NCBI GenBank assembly: GCA_946183785.1
Contig: CAMHCS010000017.1
Location: forward strand, 1 to 52,226
Length of the DNA stretch: 52,226 bases
Reading direction: 5' to 3'
Source of the DNA: an uncultured Selenomonadales bacterium
Lineage (GTDB): Bacteria; Bacillota; Negativicutes; Selenomonadales; Selenomonadaceae
In this document: in pieces, positions 41,681-50,586 of the stretch
How positions within the stretch are numbered: position 1 is the first letter of the stretch
How the letters are laid out: every line of letters begins with the position of its first letter
Position numbers and translations under genes: made by a program
Notes under the pieces: model-generated
What the model was told of the DNA's origin: nothing
What the model saw: only the letters and a program-made list of their open reading frames with translations
Database searches by the model: none

Positions 41681-44272
41681 TTACATGGCGACGCAATGGA
41701 TATCTTCTGGTTTCACCGTGCATCCACGCAATAGCATTTCCAACGCAACTTGCAGATTGAAAAGCTTATCCCGAACAGGCTCCAACTCTTCATGCCTTTC
41801 CCAAGTAAGTTTCCATCGATCCTCTTCGAGGTCTAGGTATTTGTCGTTCAGTTCCGAGATACGCTTTTTCACAGCTTCCTTTCCCGCCGTGACTACATCG
41901 GCGTCGAACGCCTCTGCATGGACGGAGAAATACGCCGCATAAAACGCCGCCGGATAATGCACTTTGTAATAGGCGATGCGATAAGCCATCATAACGTAAG
42001 CAGTAACATGAGCCCGTGGGAAAAGGTATTTTATTTTTTGACATGCTTCAATGTACCAATCGGGAATTCCACCTGCTTTAAGCTGTTCTACAACATCTGG
42101 CTTGAGACCTTTCCCCTTGCGTGTACTCTCCATCGTTTTAAAAGCCAGCAATGGTTCGATTCCTGTATGTACCAAATACATCATTATATCGTCACGTACA
42201 GAAATCGCGTCGTGAAGCGTACAGACGCCGTCACGAATTGCATCCTGCATATTGCCCGCCCAAATTTCCGTCCCATGACAGAAACCTGAAATCTTGACAA
42301 GATCACTAAAGCACGTCGGCTTTATCTCATCCAACATTCGGCGTACATACGGCGAACAAAACTCCGGTACGCCAAGCGTTCCTTTCGTCTCACCCAGATC
42401 CTTCGATGAGATACCAAGCGCGTCCGTGGATTGAAATAGCGAGAGCGTTTCGGAATCATTAAACGGAATCGTCCTATGGTTGCAATGGGTATAATCTTCC
42501 AGTAGCTTAATAAGTGTTGGAACATCATGACCAAGAATGTCGAATTTTACCAGACGGCTGCTAATGACATGATAATCGAAATGCGTCGTTACGACATCGC
42601 TTCCCTCCGAGCAGTCAGGATGGTGGAGCGGCGTAAAAAAATGGACATCTCTGTTCTGCGGAACAATCATAAGCCCACTTGGATGCGCACCCGTCTCATT
42701 TTTCACTCCAACACATCGGGTATAAATATGTTGGATAAGACTATCGCTCGGCGTTTCCCTTTTCCCATCAAAGTATTTGTGAATGCGAATCCTTACATCT
42801 TGTTCTCGAAGCGTCGACATTGTTCCCGCAACGTATACCTTGTCTTGACCAAAGAGTTGCTCGACATATTTGCACAACGTAGGACGATACACAGCGGAGA
42901 CATTTATGTCAATATCTGGCACTTTATCCGCGTCATATCCCCAAAACACAGAAAACGGAATATCATGCCCATCCTTTATTAGCGACTCCCCACAATTCGG
43001 GCAGTCCTTGTCCGGGAGATCGAATCCTGAATTAAATGAACCATCGGTTAAAAATTCACTGTAATGACATTTCGGGCAGCGCCAATGGGCCGGAAGAGGG
43101 TTGACTTCCGTAATGCCTGTCATGGTCGCAACAAAGGAAGCGCCGACCGAACCTCGCGCAATTACGGCATATCCGTCTTCCGTCGATTTCTTAGCAATTT
43201 TGTGCGCAATCAGGTACAGACTGGAAAAACCGTGTTTGACGATGGGTGTCAATTCTCGATCAAGCCGCGCCTGCACGATTTCGGGAAGTTTTTCCCCATA
43301 TAGCTCATGCGCCCGTTGATACGAAAGAGTTTTGATTGTCTCGTCGGCATCTGGGAACTCCGGCGCATACAAATCGTCGGGAAGCGGTTTAATTCGTTCT
43401 ACCATGTCCGCGATACGACGAGAATTTGTCACGACAGCCTCATAAGCTGCTTCTTCTCCAAGATAATCAAACTCTCTCAACATCTCTTCCGTGGTGTGGA
43501 GAAACAGGGACGGCTGCGGCAAAGTTTCATCCGATTCATTGTTAGCCGTTAGAACTTCCAAGCAAATAGCGTCCTCCGGGTACAGAAAATGGACATCCCC
43601 AGTGGCGACCAGAAGTTTATCGAACTTTTTCGCCAATGCTGCTATCTTTCGATTGATGTCGCGCAAATCTTCTTCTGTATTGATATGTGGAAATTCCTTA
43701 CTGCGTAGCAAGGACACATAATTTCCAATCGGCTGGATTTCAAGATAATCATAGAAACGCGCAACCGTAATTAGTTCTTCATCTCCGTATTGGCGGGAAG
43801 CGATAGCGCGAATGAGTTCCCCCTCCGCTCCACTGGAACCAAGAATCAATCCCTCGCGATGCTCTTCCAATATGCGCCTTGGAATACGAGGCTCTTGGCA
43901 GTAAAAATACAAATGCGACTGGGACACAAGACGATACAAGTTCTGTAGTCCCTCCATGTTTTTTGCCAAAATCGTGATATGGTTCACATTGGATTCTTTA
44001 TAGTTGTCTCCTGTCAAAGCCCCTTCCATGCCGTAAATGACTTTGATATTAAGCCGATTATCTTCAACGACATCCATCGCATCAGGGAAGGCATGAACAA
44101 CTCCGTGGTCGGTAATGGCGATTGCATCCCATCCCCAGCTTTCCGCCGTTCGGATCAATTCTTTTGTTGGAACTACAGAATCCATCGGTCCCATTTGCGT
44201 ATGTACGCTAAGCTCCACGCGTTTGACCTGCGCATTGTCCTCTCGCTGCTGAATGTTCTTTTCTTTAGTCAT
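41681..44272 (-). CDS. PolC-type DNA polymerase core with PHP domain, no exonuclease
   Basis: The 863-aa protein matches the PHP, palm and fingers parts of Gram-positive PolC. PHP: VELSVHTQMGPMDSVV, AITDHGVVHAFPDAMDVV. Palm: ARGSVGASFVATMTGITEVN, zinc Cys 399, 402, 424 and 427, catalytic VPDIDIN (Asp453, Asp455) and KFDILGHD (Asp578). Fingers: WYIEACQKIKYLFPRAH and YRIAYYKVHYPAAFYAAYF. It lacks the N-terminal and OB domains, the 3'-5' exonuclease normally inserted in the PHP domain, and the C-terminal helix-hairpin-helix tail. One PHP metal ligand is changed (Ser22 where PolC has His). It is thus a second, reduced but probably active polymerase, not the chromosomal replicase. It lies 33 bases after the degenerate paralogue. 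Confidence 0.88.
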   Translation of the reverse strand: MTKEKNIQQREDNAQVKRVELSVHTQMGPMDSVVPTKELIRTAESWGWDAIAITDHGVVHAFPDAMDVVEDNRLNIKVIYGMEGALTGDNYKESNVNHITILAKNMEGLQNLYRLVSQSHLYFYCQEPRIPRRILEEHREGLILGSSGAEGELIRAIASRQYGDEELITVARFYDYLEIQPIGNYVSLLRSKEFPHINTEEDLRDINRKIAALAKKFDKLLVATGDVHFLYPEDAICLEVLTANNESDETLPQPSLFLHTTEEMLREFDYLGEEAAYEAVVTNSRRIADMVERIKPLPDDLYAPEFPDADETIKTLSYQRAHELYGEKLPEIVQARLDRELTPIVKHGFSSLYLIAHKIAKKSTEDGYAVIARGSVGASFVATMTGITEVNPLPAHWRCPKCHYSEFLTDGSFNSGFDLPDKDCPNCGESLIKDGHDIPFSVFWGYDADKVPDIDINVSAVYRPTLCKYVEQLFGQDKVYVAGTMSTLREQDVRIRIHKYFDGKRETPSDSLIQHIYTRCVGVKNETGAHPSGLMIVPQNRDVHFFTPLHHPDCSEGSDVVTTHFDYHVISSRLVKFDILGHDVPTLIKLLEDYTHCNHRTIPFNDSETLSLFQSTDALGISSKDLGETKGTLGVPEFCSPYVRRMLDEIKPTCFSDLVKISGFCHGTEIWAGNMQDAIRDGVCTLHDAISVRDDIMMYLVHTGIEPLLAFKTMESTRKGKGLKPDVVEQLKAGGIPDWYIEACQKIKYLFPRAHVTAYVMMAYRIAYYKVHYPAAFYAAYFSVHAEAFDADVVTAGKEAVKKRISELNDKYLDLEEDRWKLTWERHEELEPVRDKLFNLQVALEMLLRGCTVKPEDIHCVAM

Positions 44273-44305
44273 GGTGCATCCTCCTTTTTCAACCGTTGGT
44301 ATCTT

Positions 44306-45754
44306 TTATGCGCTCCTCTCACTTTTTTGTGTCCATTTTTTACTAGGATTAATCTGCCGAAAATCAATAGCGTGTCTAACCAACCCCCGAAACGCAAAGC
44401 CTTGCTCCATTATTTCCTTTGCCGCCCAAAGGGTATATTCGTCCTTTTGACAGCTTGGCGAATCATTATAAAGAAGGCCTTCCAGTTTTGGCCCTAATTT
44501 CGTTTCCCCATTGCTGATTGACCAACAGAGCTCCATATTGATGTCGGCTGTTTCCAAATATGAACGATAAAACGCTTCCAAGTTGACACATATCTTGTAA
44601 TACAAAAGCCGCCAAGCCATAAGCGCATCGTAGATAAACTTCGATCTTATGTCCAACATCTCAGTTTTTTTGAAGCTCGTAATAAACCATCGCGGAACAC
44701 CATGCGAATGAAGCGCATTTTCCTGTTGCACCGAAATAATATTTCCTTCTTTTAGTGGCTTAGTGTATGTAAATGCAGTTTCTCTGTTAAACCCGGCCTT
44801 TTGCAGATAATCGAAAACATCCTCAAGACAAACCGGCAATTCATCCTGAGTGATTGTTCCGCCCTTCAGCAACAATTCTCCGTTGCCAAACCATACGCCT
44901 GCCCCATAACATATTCCAAAAAGGCGCACGTAATCATAAAAACGCCTGAGCTTGAAACGCGTAAGCACATTTTGGATGTATCTATTCATCATTTGATGTA
45001 TGCCGATGAAAGAAGCGCCTTGAGACAAAGCACTCCTAACGGTCAATGTATCGGGAAAATAATCTAAAGGAATCCGGCCGAGGGGAACCCCTGTCAAATC
45101 GGCAAGCCTCGACAACTGGTTCGCCGTCTGCAAAGCCCATGAATCCGAAACCCCTGACACCCACCATTCTGCCCCGGTTCCCAAATACTTCGAAAAATGT
45201 ATTGATAGAGTATTGGCATTTTCTTCAATGCTTCTTATACATCCAGTTCTTCGGAAAATCTCTATAGCTGCTGAAAACTTGTCAGTGGGGAGGAAATATT
45301 CAAAACCATACATGAGATTGTCATAACAAAACCATGGATCAATATTAAAACCCTCTCTAATCATTGGATTTCCGCATACAGGGCAAGCCTCATTCGGCAA
45401 ATCCGCGCCGACACAAGCGTATTTATGTTCATCAAACTCCGAATGCTTGCAATTTGCACAGCGATAATGCGGGCGCAACGGATTTATTCCGCCATTGATG
45501 CCAAGAAGATAGGCTAAATAAGAACCTCCACAGTTGCTTTTAACGGGTATGTCTTCAGTCGATACCCCTATTTCCTTGAACGCGCCGGCAGTCACGAGCA
45601 GCATTTCGTCTGCGCCAGTTCCCGTGACATAATACAATTCTTCTTCAATGCGGTCGTTTACCACCTTTGGAAAAGGCTCTCCGTACAATTCCACTGCCCG
45701 TTCGCGTACCCGAAGCATTAACCGCTTCGAAATGTCCTTAGAAATGTAGTTCAT
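44306..45754 (-). CDS. PolC-derived protein lacking the catalytic aspartates, 482 aa
   Basis: The protein aligns by eye with the palm and fingers of the polymerase next to it: RERAVELYGEPFPKVVNDRI, NPLRPHYRCANCKHSEF, zinc Cys 99, 102, 124 and 127, TGVPLGRIPLD, YVRLFGICYGAGVWFGNGEL, and FITSFKKTEM...MAWRLLYYK. The segment that should hold PDIDIN reads NIDPWFCYDNLMYGFEYF, and the KFDILGHD segment is replaced by LQTANQLSRLADLTG, so none of the three metal-binding aspartates remains. It has no PHP domain. A structural or regulatory partner of the polymerase is likely. GGAGGAAGCG precedes the ATG at 45754. Confidence 0.8.
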   Translation of the reverse strand: MNYISKDISKRLMLRVRERAVELYGEPFPKVVNDRIEEELYYVTGTGADEMLLVTAGAFKEIGVSTEDIPVKSNCGGSYLAYLLGINGGINPLRPHYRCANCKHSEFDEHKYACVGADLPNEACPVCGNPMIREGFNIDPWFCYDNLMYGFEYFLPTDKFSAAIEIFRRTGCIRSIEENANTLSIHFSKYLGTGAEWWVSGVSDSWALQTANQLSRLADLTGVPLGRIPLDYFPDTLTVRSALSQGASFIGIHQMMNRYIQNVLTRFKLRRFYDYVRLFGICYGAGVWFGNGELLLKGGTITQDELPVCLEDVFDYLQKAGFNRETAFTYTKPLKEGNIISVQQENALHSHGVPRWFITSFKKTEMLDIRSKFIYDALMAWRLLYYKICVNLEAFYRSYLETADINMELCWSISNGETKLGPKLEGLLYNDSPSCQKDEYTLWAAKEIMEQGFAFRGLVRHAIDFRQINPSKKWTQKSERSA

Positions 45755-45770
45755 GCGCTTCCTCCATGTT

Positions 45771-46661
45771 TTAATCCGAATAACAGGGCTCCTCGTTCCT
45801 TTCACAAAACACAGCAAAGATTTTCAGCTTGTCTCCCAATGACTTATCAACCGGGGCGGAAAGAAGCGTCAACGGTTCCCCACCAAACACCTTCATATCG
45901 CGGCCCACTTTCTTTGCCAGTAAACCGGGCGTTTCATACACATCATAAAGGGAAAGTCGATCAGGAGCCCCCGACATACTGAAAACAGCCAATTCGCACC
46001 GCCTTAAATCTACGCCAAGTTTCTCGGCGGCCAGCAGCAAATCGTCAACTGTGTCTTCCGCAGTATTACCTTGCCCAAAAACTGCCGTCATTTTGCCAAG
46101 ACGGGAAAACGCCTCTTGCATATCAGCACCATCAAAACCGATTAGATTATGAAAAGGCATGGTTACAATTTCCAGAGCGGTTTCGGCAAGAACATCAAAT
46201 TCGTCTTCAAATAAGCCCGGCTGAAGTTGATATTGGCGGCGCAATACCGTCGACGTCATATAAATCGCCCGCGTCTGATTGATATAATCGTTCTGTTCTT
46301 GATTATCATCTGCCGTCATGAGCAATGCAAAAGAGACCATATCCTGCCCTGACGAAGTTATCGCAGATACCGCTCTTTCCGAGAACACATCCGATGTATC
46401 GGCAACAATAAGAAACATCGCACCTTTTCGTATCAGCTGATAAAAATCAGATTGTTGTCCCATCAAGCAAACAGCACCGACACAAGTTGCTGAAAATTGA
46501 TTCTCTCGCCCCTCTAATTGTGTCTGATTTGCTACGATTGCACAAAGGTTCAATTCTTCCCGCTGCTTCTTGCTTAATTTTAGCAACACGCGCATACCTA
46601 ATTCCCCTATGCCGATTACCGTCGCTTGCGGCGTCCATTTTTCATCTGGCAGATCTATCAT
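45771..46661 (-). CDS. FtsZ/tubulin-like protein without the GTPase signature loop
   Basis: The 296-aa protein starts like FtsZ (ATVIGIGELGMRVLLKL, 13-29, at the place of VIGVGGGGNNAV). Its C-terminal part matches the FtsZ activation domain: NLIGFDGADMQEAFSRLGKM, GQGNTAEDTVDDLL, RCELAVFSMSGAPDRLSLYD, MKVFGGEPLTLL and KLKIFAVF. The tubulin signature GGGTGTG is absent; the corresponding region reads LIVADTSDVFSERAVSAITS. It is therefore probably not a normal GTP-driven filament former. AGGAGGG precedes the ATG. Assignment rests on pattern recognition only. Confidence 0.65.
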   Translation of the reverse strand: MIDLPDEKWTPQATVIGIGELGMRVLLKLSKKQREELNLCAIVANQTQLEGRENQFSATCVGAVCLMGQQSDFYQLIRKGAMFLIVADTSDVFSERAVSAITSSGQDMVSFALLMTADDNQEQNDYINQTRAIYMTSTVLRRQYQLQPGLFEDEFDVLAETALEIVTMPFHNLIGFDGADMQEAFSRLGKMTAVFGQGNTAEDTVDDLLLAAEKLGVDLRRCELAVFSMSGAPDRLSLYDVYETPGLLAKKVGRDMKVFGGEPLTLLSAPVDKSLGDKLKIFAVFCERNEEPCYSD

Positions 46662-46673
46662 GACAAACCCTCC

Positions 46674-47387
46674 TTATTTCTGAGTTGCAGCAATTTGTTG
46701 AACACAATCTGGAAGCGCTTTCAAAAAGTTCAAATACTTAGGGTGATACGTCCAATAAACCGGAATATCCAAGTTCAAATGCTTTCCTATCTCGAACAAC
46801 CAATTATTTTTACATGGGCGATATAAATTTAGTGTCCCTTTTGACAATCCGAAGGAATCTTCTATCGCTTCTTCTCTATACGGTCCAACAGCCAACCATA
46901 TAGCAACTGGACGAACAATCTCTATTTCCCTTCGCAACAAGGATTTGTATTCGTTTCCATAAGGCCGATTTAATGCTACTTCATCTTCTCGAGAAAGAAT
47001 TATGGTTTTCTTATTTTCATTTTCAATTATTAGTCTGTGCATTTTATCTATATTGTTCCACAAAGCATATTTACCAGCCTTCCGCATAAGGCGAAAAGCC
47101 TCCCAAAAAGGAGAAGGGTTTCTTTTTCCGTTTGTTTCTTCTATCTGAACCATTAGATAATCAATAACCCATTGTTGCAGTTTCTCCAAATTCAAATCGC
47201 GACTATAAGGATCGAAACCGTCAGGTTCCTGTCCAACAATCATAACGCAAGGTTGATTTTCAAATGCTTCCGGTATACCCAAAAAGAATGGATGTGAAAA
47301 AACAACATCCGTTTTTTGCTCAACATAATGATTTACTATATTTTCCATCCATCCACGCTGAACAGTACGCAAGGCCTCGTTTTTCAT
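46674..47387 (-). CDS. uracil-DNA-glycosylase-superfamily-like protein
   Basis: The 237-aa protein has PCVMIVGQEPDGFDP (46-60), like the GQDPYH motif of uracil-DNA glycosylases, and ends the fold with VYWTYHPKYLNFL (His215-Pro216), like the HPSP motif; between them EIVRPVAIWLAVGPYREEAI resembles the typical 'kP-x-vivalG' strand. It may excise modified bases or only bind DNA or nucleotides. The water-activating Asp of GQDP is Glu here. The ATG at 47387 is preceded by GGGGGGATATAAAA. It sits between a degenerate PolC gene and the FtsZ-like gene. Confidence 0.6.
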   Translation of the reverse strand: MKNEALRTVQRGWMENIVNHYVEQKTDVVFSHPFFLGIPEAFENQPCVMIVGQEPDGFDPYSRDLNLEKLQQWVIDYLMVQIEETNGKRNPSPFWEAFRLMRKAGKYALWNNIDKMHRLIIENENKKTIILSREDEVALNRPYGNEYKSLLRREIEIVRPVAIWLAVGPYREEAIEDSFGLSKGTLNLYRPCKNNWLFEIGKHLNLDIPVYWTYHPKYLNFLKALPDCVQQIAATQK

Positions 47388-47401
47388 TTTTATATCCCCC
47401 C

Positions 47402-48931
47402 TCAATTATTCTCCCTCCCTCGAAAAGTAATGGCACGCCTAAGATATCCCCAGAACGAAAAGCCCTGTTCCATCATTTCTTTTACTACTCGCAGGGTAAA
47501 TTCGTCGTTCCGGTAACTTGCTCGCTCGTCCTGCATTATGCTTTCAAGTGTGGAATCTAAATCAATCTCTCCTTTAGCGATTGACATGCAAAGCTCCATG
47601 TTGATGTCGGCTGTATCAAGATACGCTTGATAAAACGCTCCCATATTCACGCAGAGCTTGTAATACAAAAGCCTCCAAGCTATAAGCGCATAGAATATGG
47701 CGGTCGTTCTTGTGGGTAAGTACTTGTTTTTGTTGCAACTTGTGATGAACCACTCAGGAGCGCCATGTACACGAAGCGCCTCTTCTTGTTCAGCCAATAA
47801 TCCTTTCCCTTTTCTGATTCGGTTGGCGTAAGAAAAAGCGGTTTTCCTATCAAATCCGATTTTCCCCAAGTATTCATAAACCTCTTCACGACAGGTCGGC
47901 AGGTCTTGTTGTGTGATAGCACCATCCTTCAGCAATTGCTCTCCGTCGCCAAACCACTCCATGCCTCCCCCGTGGTAAATTCCAAACAACCGCACTAAAT
48001 CATAAAATCCGTTGAGTTTGAATATTGACAGCACTTTTTCTGTATCTCGCTCCATCAAGCTATGGATTCCTGCGAAGGCTTTTCCTTGGCGTAAGGCCAT
48101 TTGTACTTTTTGTGTATAGCTTCCGATTTGATTATCAAGACCGCTGAAAAGTACGTCTTGAAATGGCGCTTTCATAAAGCCTGATTGCTCGAAAGAATTG
48201 TCAATTGGAATCTGTCCAAGGCGAACACCCGTCAAATCAGCAAGCCGCGATAATTGGTCTGCCATTTGTGGTGCCAAGGGATTAAGCCAGTTCCCCCCAC
48301 GTTCTGACCACGTCCCTGACCATCCCTTTGATAACCGTTTTGCCATTCGTGTGGACATCAAATGCAGTTCGACCAAATTGGGAAATCGAATGATAAAGGC
48401 GTCGCCCTCTTCTTCTATTTCCAATGAACATCCAGATTTTCGGAAAATCTCCCTTGCCTCTATATATTTGTCAAAGGGGAAAAAATATTCGAGCCAATAA
48501 CAGCGCAAATAATAACAAAACAATAAATCAATATTAAAGCCTTCTCCAATCATAGGATGTCCGCAAACAGGGCAACTCTGCTCTATTAATTCCACACCAA
48601 CGTGAACATTCTCCGGCACATCTAATTTCAAATGCTTGCAATGTGCGCAATAGTAATGCGGAGGCAACGGATTTATCAGGCCATTGAGCCCCAACAAATA
48701 GGCTAAATATGATCCAGCGCTGTTTCCGATTACGGTTATGTCTTCTGTGTGAATCCCTATTTCTTCGAAAACATCAATGACAGTGAGTATCATCTTGTCC
48801 GCTTCATATTCCGCGATATATTCAAGCTCTTCTTCGATGCGGGCACTCACTATCTTGGGCAAAGGTTCCCCATAAAGTTCTACTGCCCTTTCATGTACGC
48901 GACGAGTAAAGCGTTCGGAAAGATTACTCAT
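47402..48931 (-). CDS. second PolC-derived protein lacking the catalytic aspartates, 509 aa
   Basis: A paralogue of the 482-aa protein, sharing RERAVELYGEPLPKIV-type opening (VHERAVELYGEPLPKIVSAR), NPLPPHYYCAHCKHLK, a second Cys pair (CPVCGHP), LTGVRLGQIPID, YDLVRLFGIYHGGGMEWFGD, and FITSCNKNKY...IAWRLLYYK. The catalytic segment reads NIDLLFCYYLRCYWLEYF, again without aspartates; both paralogues keep the E-Y-F end. It carries an extra insertion (about 205-235 and 260-290) not found in the other copy. AAGGAGTC precedes the ATG at 48931. Two independently diverged dead copies argue for a retained role. Confidence 0.78.
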   Translation of the reverse strand: MSNLSERFTRRVHERAVELYGEPLPKIVSARIEEELEYIAEYEADKMILTVIDVFEEIGIHTEDITVIGNSAGSYLAYLLGLNGLINPLPPHYYCAHCKHLKLDVPENVHVGVELIEQSCPVCGHPMIGEGFNIDLLFCYYLRCYWLEYFFPFDKYIEAREIFRKSGCSLEIEEEGDAFIIRFPNLVELHLMSTRMAKRLSKGWSGTWSERGGNWLNPLAPQMADQLSRLADLTGVRLGQIPIDNSFEQSGFMKAPFQDVLFSGLDNQIGSYTQKVQMALRQGKAFAGIHSLMERDTEKVLSIFKLNGFYDLVRLFGIYHGGGMEWFGDGEQLLKDGAITQQDLPTCREEVYEYLGKIGFDRKTAFSYANRIRKGKGLLAEQEEALRVHGAPEWFITSCNKNKYLPTRTTAIFYALIAWRLLYYKLCVNMGAFYQAYLDTADINMELCMSIAKGEIDLDSTLESIMQDERASYRNDEFTLRVVKEMMEQGFSFWGYLRRAITFRGRENN

Positions 48932-48959
48932 TGGAGACTCCTTCTCTTCATCAGCACGA

Positions 48960-49511
48960 CTACTTCTCCACAACCATACTGCTCCAGGTGTCCGCGTATT
49001 GTAGAAGCAACGTCAGCCGCTCCTCGCGCATCGCAACGCTTCGATTGTCCTCAACATATTGCCCGTCGTGGTAGACAATCGCCTGCGCTTCCTCTTCCGT
49101 CAGCGGGAAACGCGGCATAATCAGATAAAGACTTCGTATAGGGACGTTCAAATAAACGAGATTGTTGTTCCAGCAATACGGCTGTTTCCACTTGCTGTCC
49201 GGCGTATTCTTGAGGTACAGCGGATTATTTGGCATCCCTGCCTTACCAAGATCATGAAGGAGGCCGACAACGACGCAACTTTCGTCGCTGATATCCGGCG
49301 CGAGCGTCGTTTTGATCTTCAGCAAAGTCTCCGCAACGTTGACGCTATGCTCCATAAGCCCTCCTTCCTTACAAAGATGAAACTTCGTCGAGGCCGGAGC
49401 CGTCAGATATTCCGTTTCCGTCTCCACGAATTTCATCAACTCCGCAAATTCCGCCCAACGTTCCGAGACTTTTTCCTTCAACGCTTCATAGCGCGTTATC
49501 ACTTCATTCAT
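48960..49511 (-). CDS. HD-domain phosphohydrolase, 183 aa
   Basis: The protein has the HD metal-binding pattern: H55 (GLMEHSVNVAETLL), H86-D87 (VVGLLHDLGKAG) and a later D in LQYADTWSS; YHDG lies between. HD proteins hydrolyse phosphate bonds of nucleotides or RNA ends; the substrate here is unknown. GGTGGAGGGG precedes the ATG at 49511, which overlaps the end of the WYL regulator gene by 8 bases, so it is translated with it. Second gene of the operon. Confidence 0.8.
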   Translation of the reverse strand: MNEVITRYEALKEKVSERWAEFAELMKFVETETEYLTAPASTKFHLCKEGGLMEHSVNVAETLLKIKTTLAPDISDESCVVVGLLHDLGKAGMPNNPLYLKNTPDSKWKQPYCWNNNLVYLNVPIRSLYLIMPRFPLTEEEAQAIVYHDGQYVEDNRSVAMREERLTLLLQYADTWSSMVVEK

Positions 49512-50535
49512 TTCTTTTCCCCTCCACCTCGACGCAATACATCCCAACCATTCCCTGCACGATTTTCGCGATGCTTTCCCGCAGGCTGTTCGGCGACAGG
49601 ATTTCTACACACTCTCCATACTGGAGCGCCCAGTATTTCATGGCTGACTCGTTGCATTTCAATGCTACCAACATTTTGCCGTTATCTTCTACACGAACGT
49701 GAAAATCTTTGCCGAACCAATCCACAAGATTGTCCATCATATATGTATCGGTTATGAGTTTCACATTTACGCTCTCGCCGCCGAACATATAGATATGCTC
49801 CGCCATGTGTTTCGGAAGGCTCCACCCCCCGGCAAAATCCTTGACTTTGATTTTGGGCTTTACCGGTTCTGACAGCATCGTGACAGAGGTGATGCGGTCA
49901 ATACGGTAGTGGGATACGTTATCGTACTTGTCGTAGTTGCCAATCAGATAGTATCTCCCGTTGTTGGCTACCATCTGATAAGGATTTACGATATAAGGTT
50001 CGTTCCGTTTTGGGTGGAGTTTGAAGTCCGTCCCGTAAGTGTTATAAACGAAGCTGACCTTTCGCTTTGCTTCGATAGCTTCATTCAGTACGTCCAAAGC
50101 AATCATCGTATGCTTATTGTCGGTGTGAAACAATTCCGGCAGGTTCGACACATGGGATACTTTTGCGTGAAAGTAACGGTTTCCGAAGCTCTTTAATTTC
50201 TCAATGAGCCGCGTTGCTTGCTTTCTTGAAATGCTCTTAGAAAACAGGACGCTGTCGATTAACATTCGAAGTTCCGCGTCGTCAAACTCCCGCTCCGACA
50301 AGAAACAACCCCGCCGAGTCACGATAATCTCATATCCCATATCTTTGAGCGACTGGATATTATTGCGAATGGATCGACGGTCGCAATCCATACCGTAATT
50401 GCGACGAAGCAAATCAATGATTTCCTGCTGCGTCAAAGAATGCTCTTCGTCGGTATATTCTTTTAGTATTTTCAAAATCAGCATGTTGAGCATCTTTTTG
50501 TTAGTTCCGGTATACAAATTTTCCAATATTCTCAC
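49504..50535 (-). CDS. WYL-domain transcriptional regulator
   Basis: The 343-aa protein has an N-terminal winged helix (LTQQEIIDLLRRNYGMDCDR, RSIRNNIQSLKDMGYEI) and a WYL domain with VSFVYNTYGTDFKLHPKRNE, YIVNPYQMVANNGRYYLIGN and YRIDRI. WYL regulators often control defence genes, DNA repair and mobile elements and are thought to sense nucleic acid or nucleotide ligands. The start is GTG (50535) or the nearby TTG at 50526; neither has a perfect site. It is the first gene of the eight-gene operon and probably represses it through the palindrome at 50587-50610. Confidence 0.88.
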   Translation of the reverse strand: MRILENLYTGTNKKMLNMLILKILKEYTDEEHSLTQQEIIDLLRRNYGMDCDRRSIRNNIQSLKDMGYEIIVTRRGCFLSEREFDDAELRMLIDSVLFSKSISRKQATRLIEKLKSFGNRYFHAKVSHVSNLPELFHTDNKHTMIALDVLNEAIEAKRKVSFVYNTYGTDFKLHPKRNEPYIVNPYQMVANNGRYYLIGNYDKYDNVSHYRIDRITSVTMLSEPVKPKIKVKDFAGGWSLPKHMAEHIYMFGGESVNVKLITDTYMMDNLVDWFGKDFHVRVEDNGKMLVALKCNESAMKYWALQYGECVEILSPNSLRESIAKIVQGMVGMYCVEVEGKRNE

Positions 50536-50572
50536 CGCCTGCGAAACGATTCATTCTTTTGCTTCTGAAGAC

Positions 50573-50578
50573 ATTATA
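50573..50578 (-). promoter_or_regulatory. -10 box of the PolC/FtsZ-like operon
   Basis: TATAAT on the minus strand, 38 bases before the GTG of the WYL gene. The -35 area falls inside the adjoining palindrome. Confidence 0.6.
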
Positions 50579-50586
50579 TCATATGT

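Noticed and set aside
41681..44272. The chromosomal replicative polymerase gene polC
   Set aside because: It lacks the exonuclease, OB-fold and C-terminal tail and lies in a WYL-led operon with paralogues, so it is a second, reduced copy.
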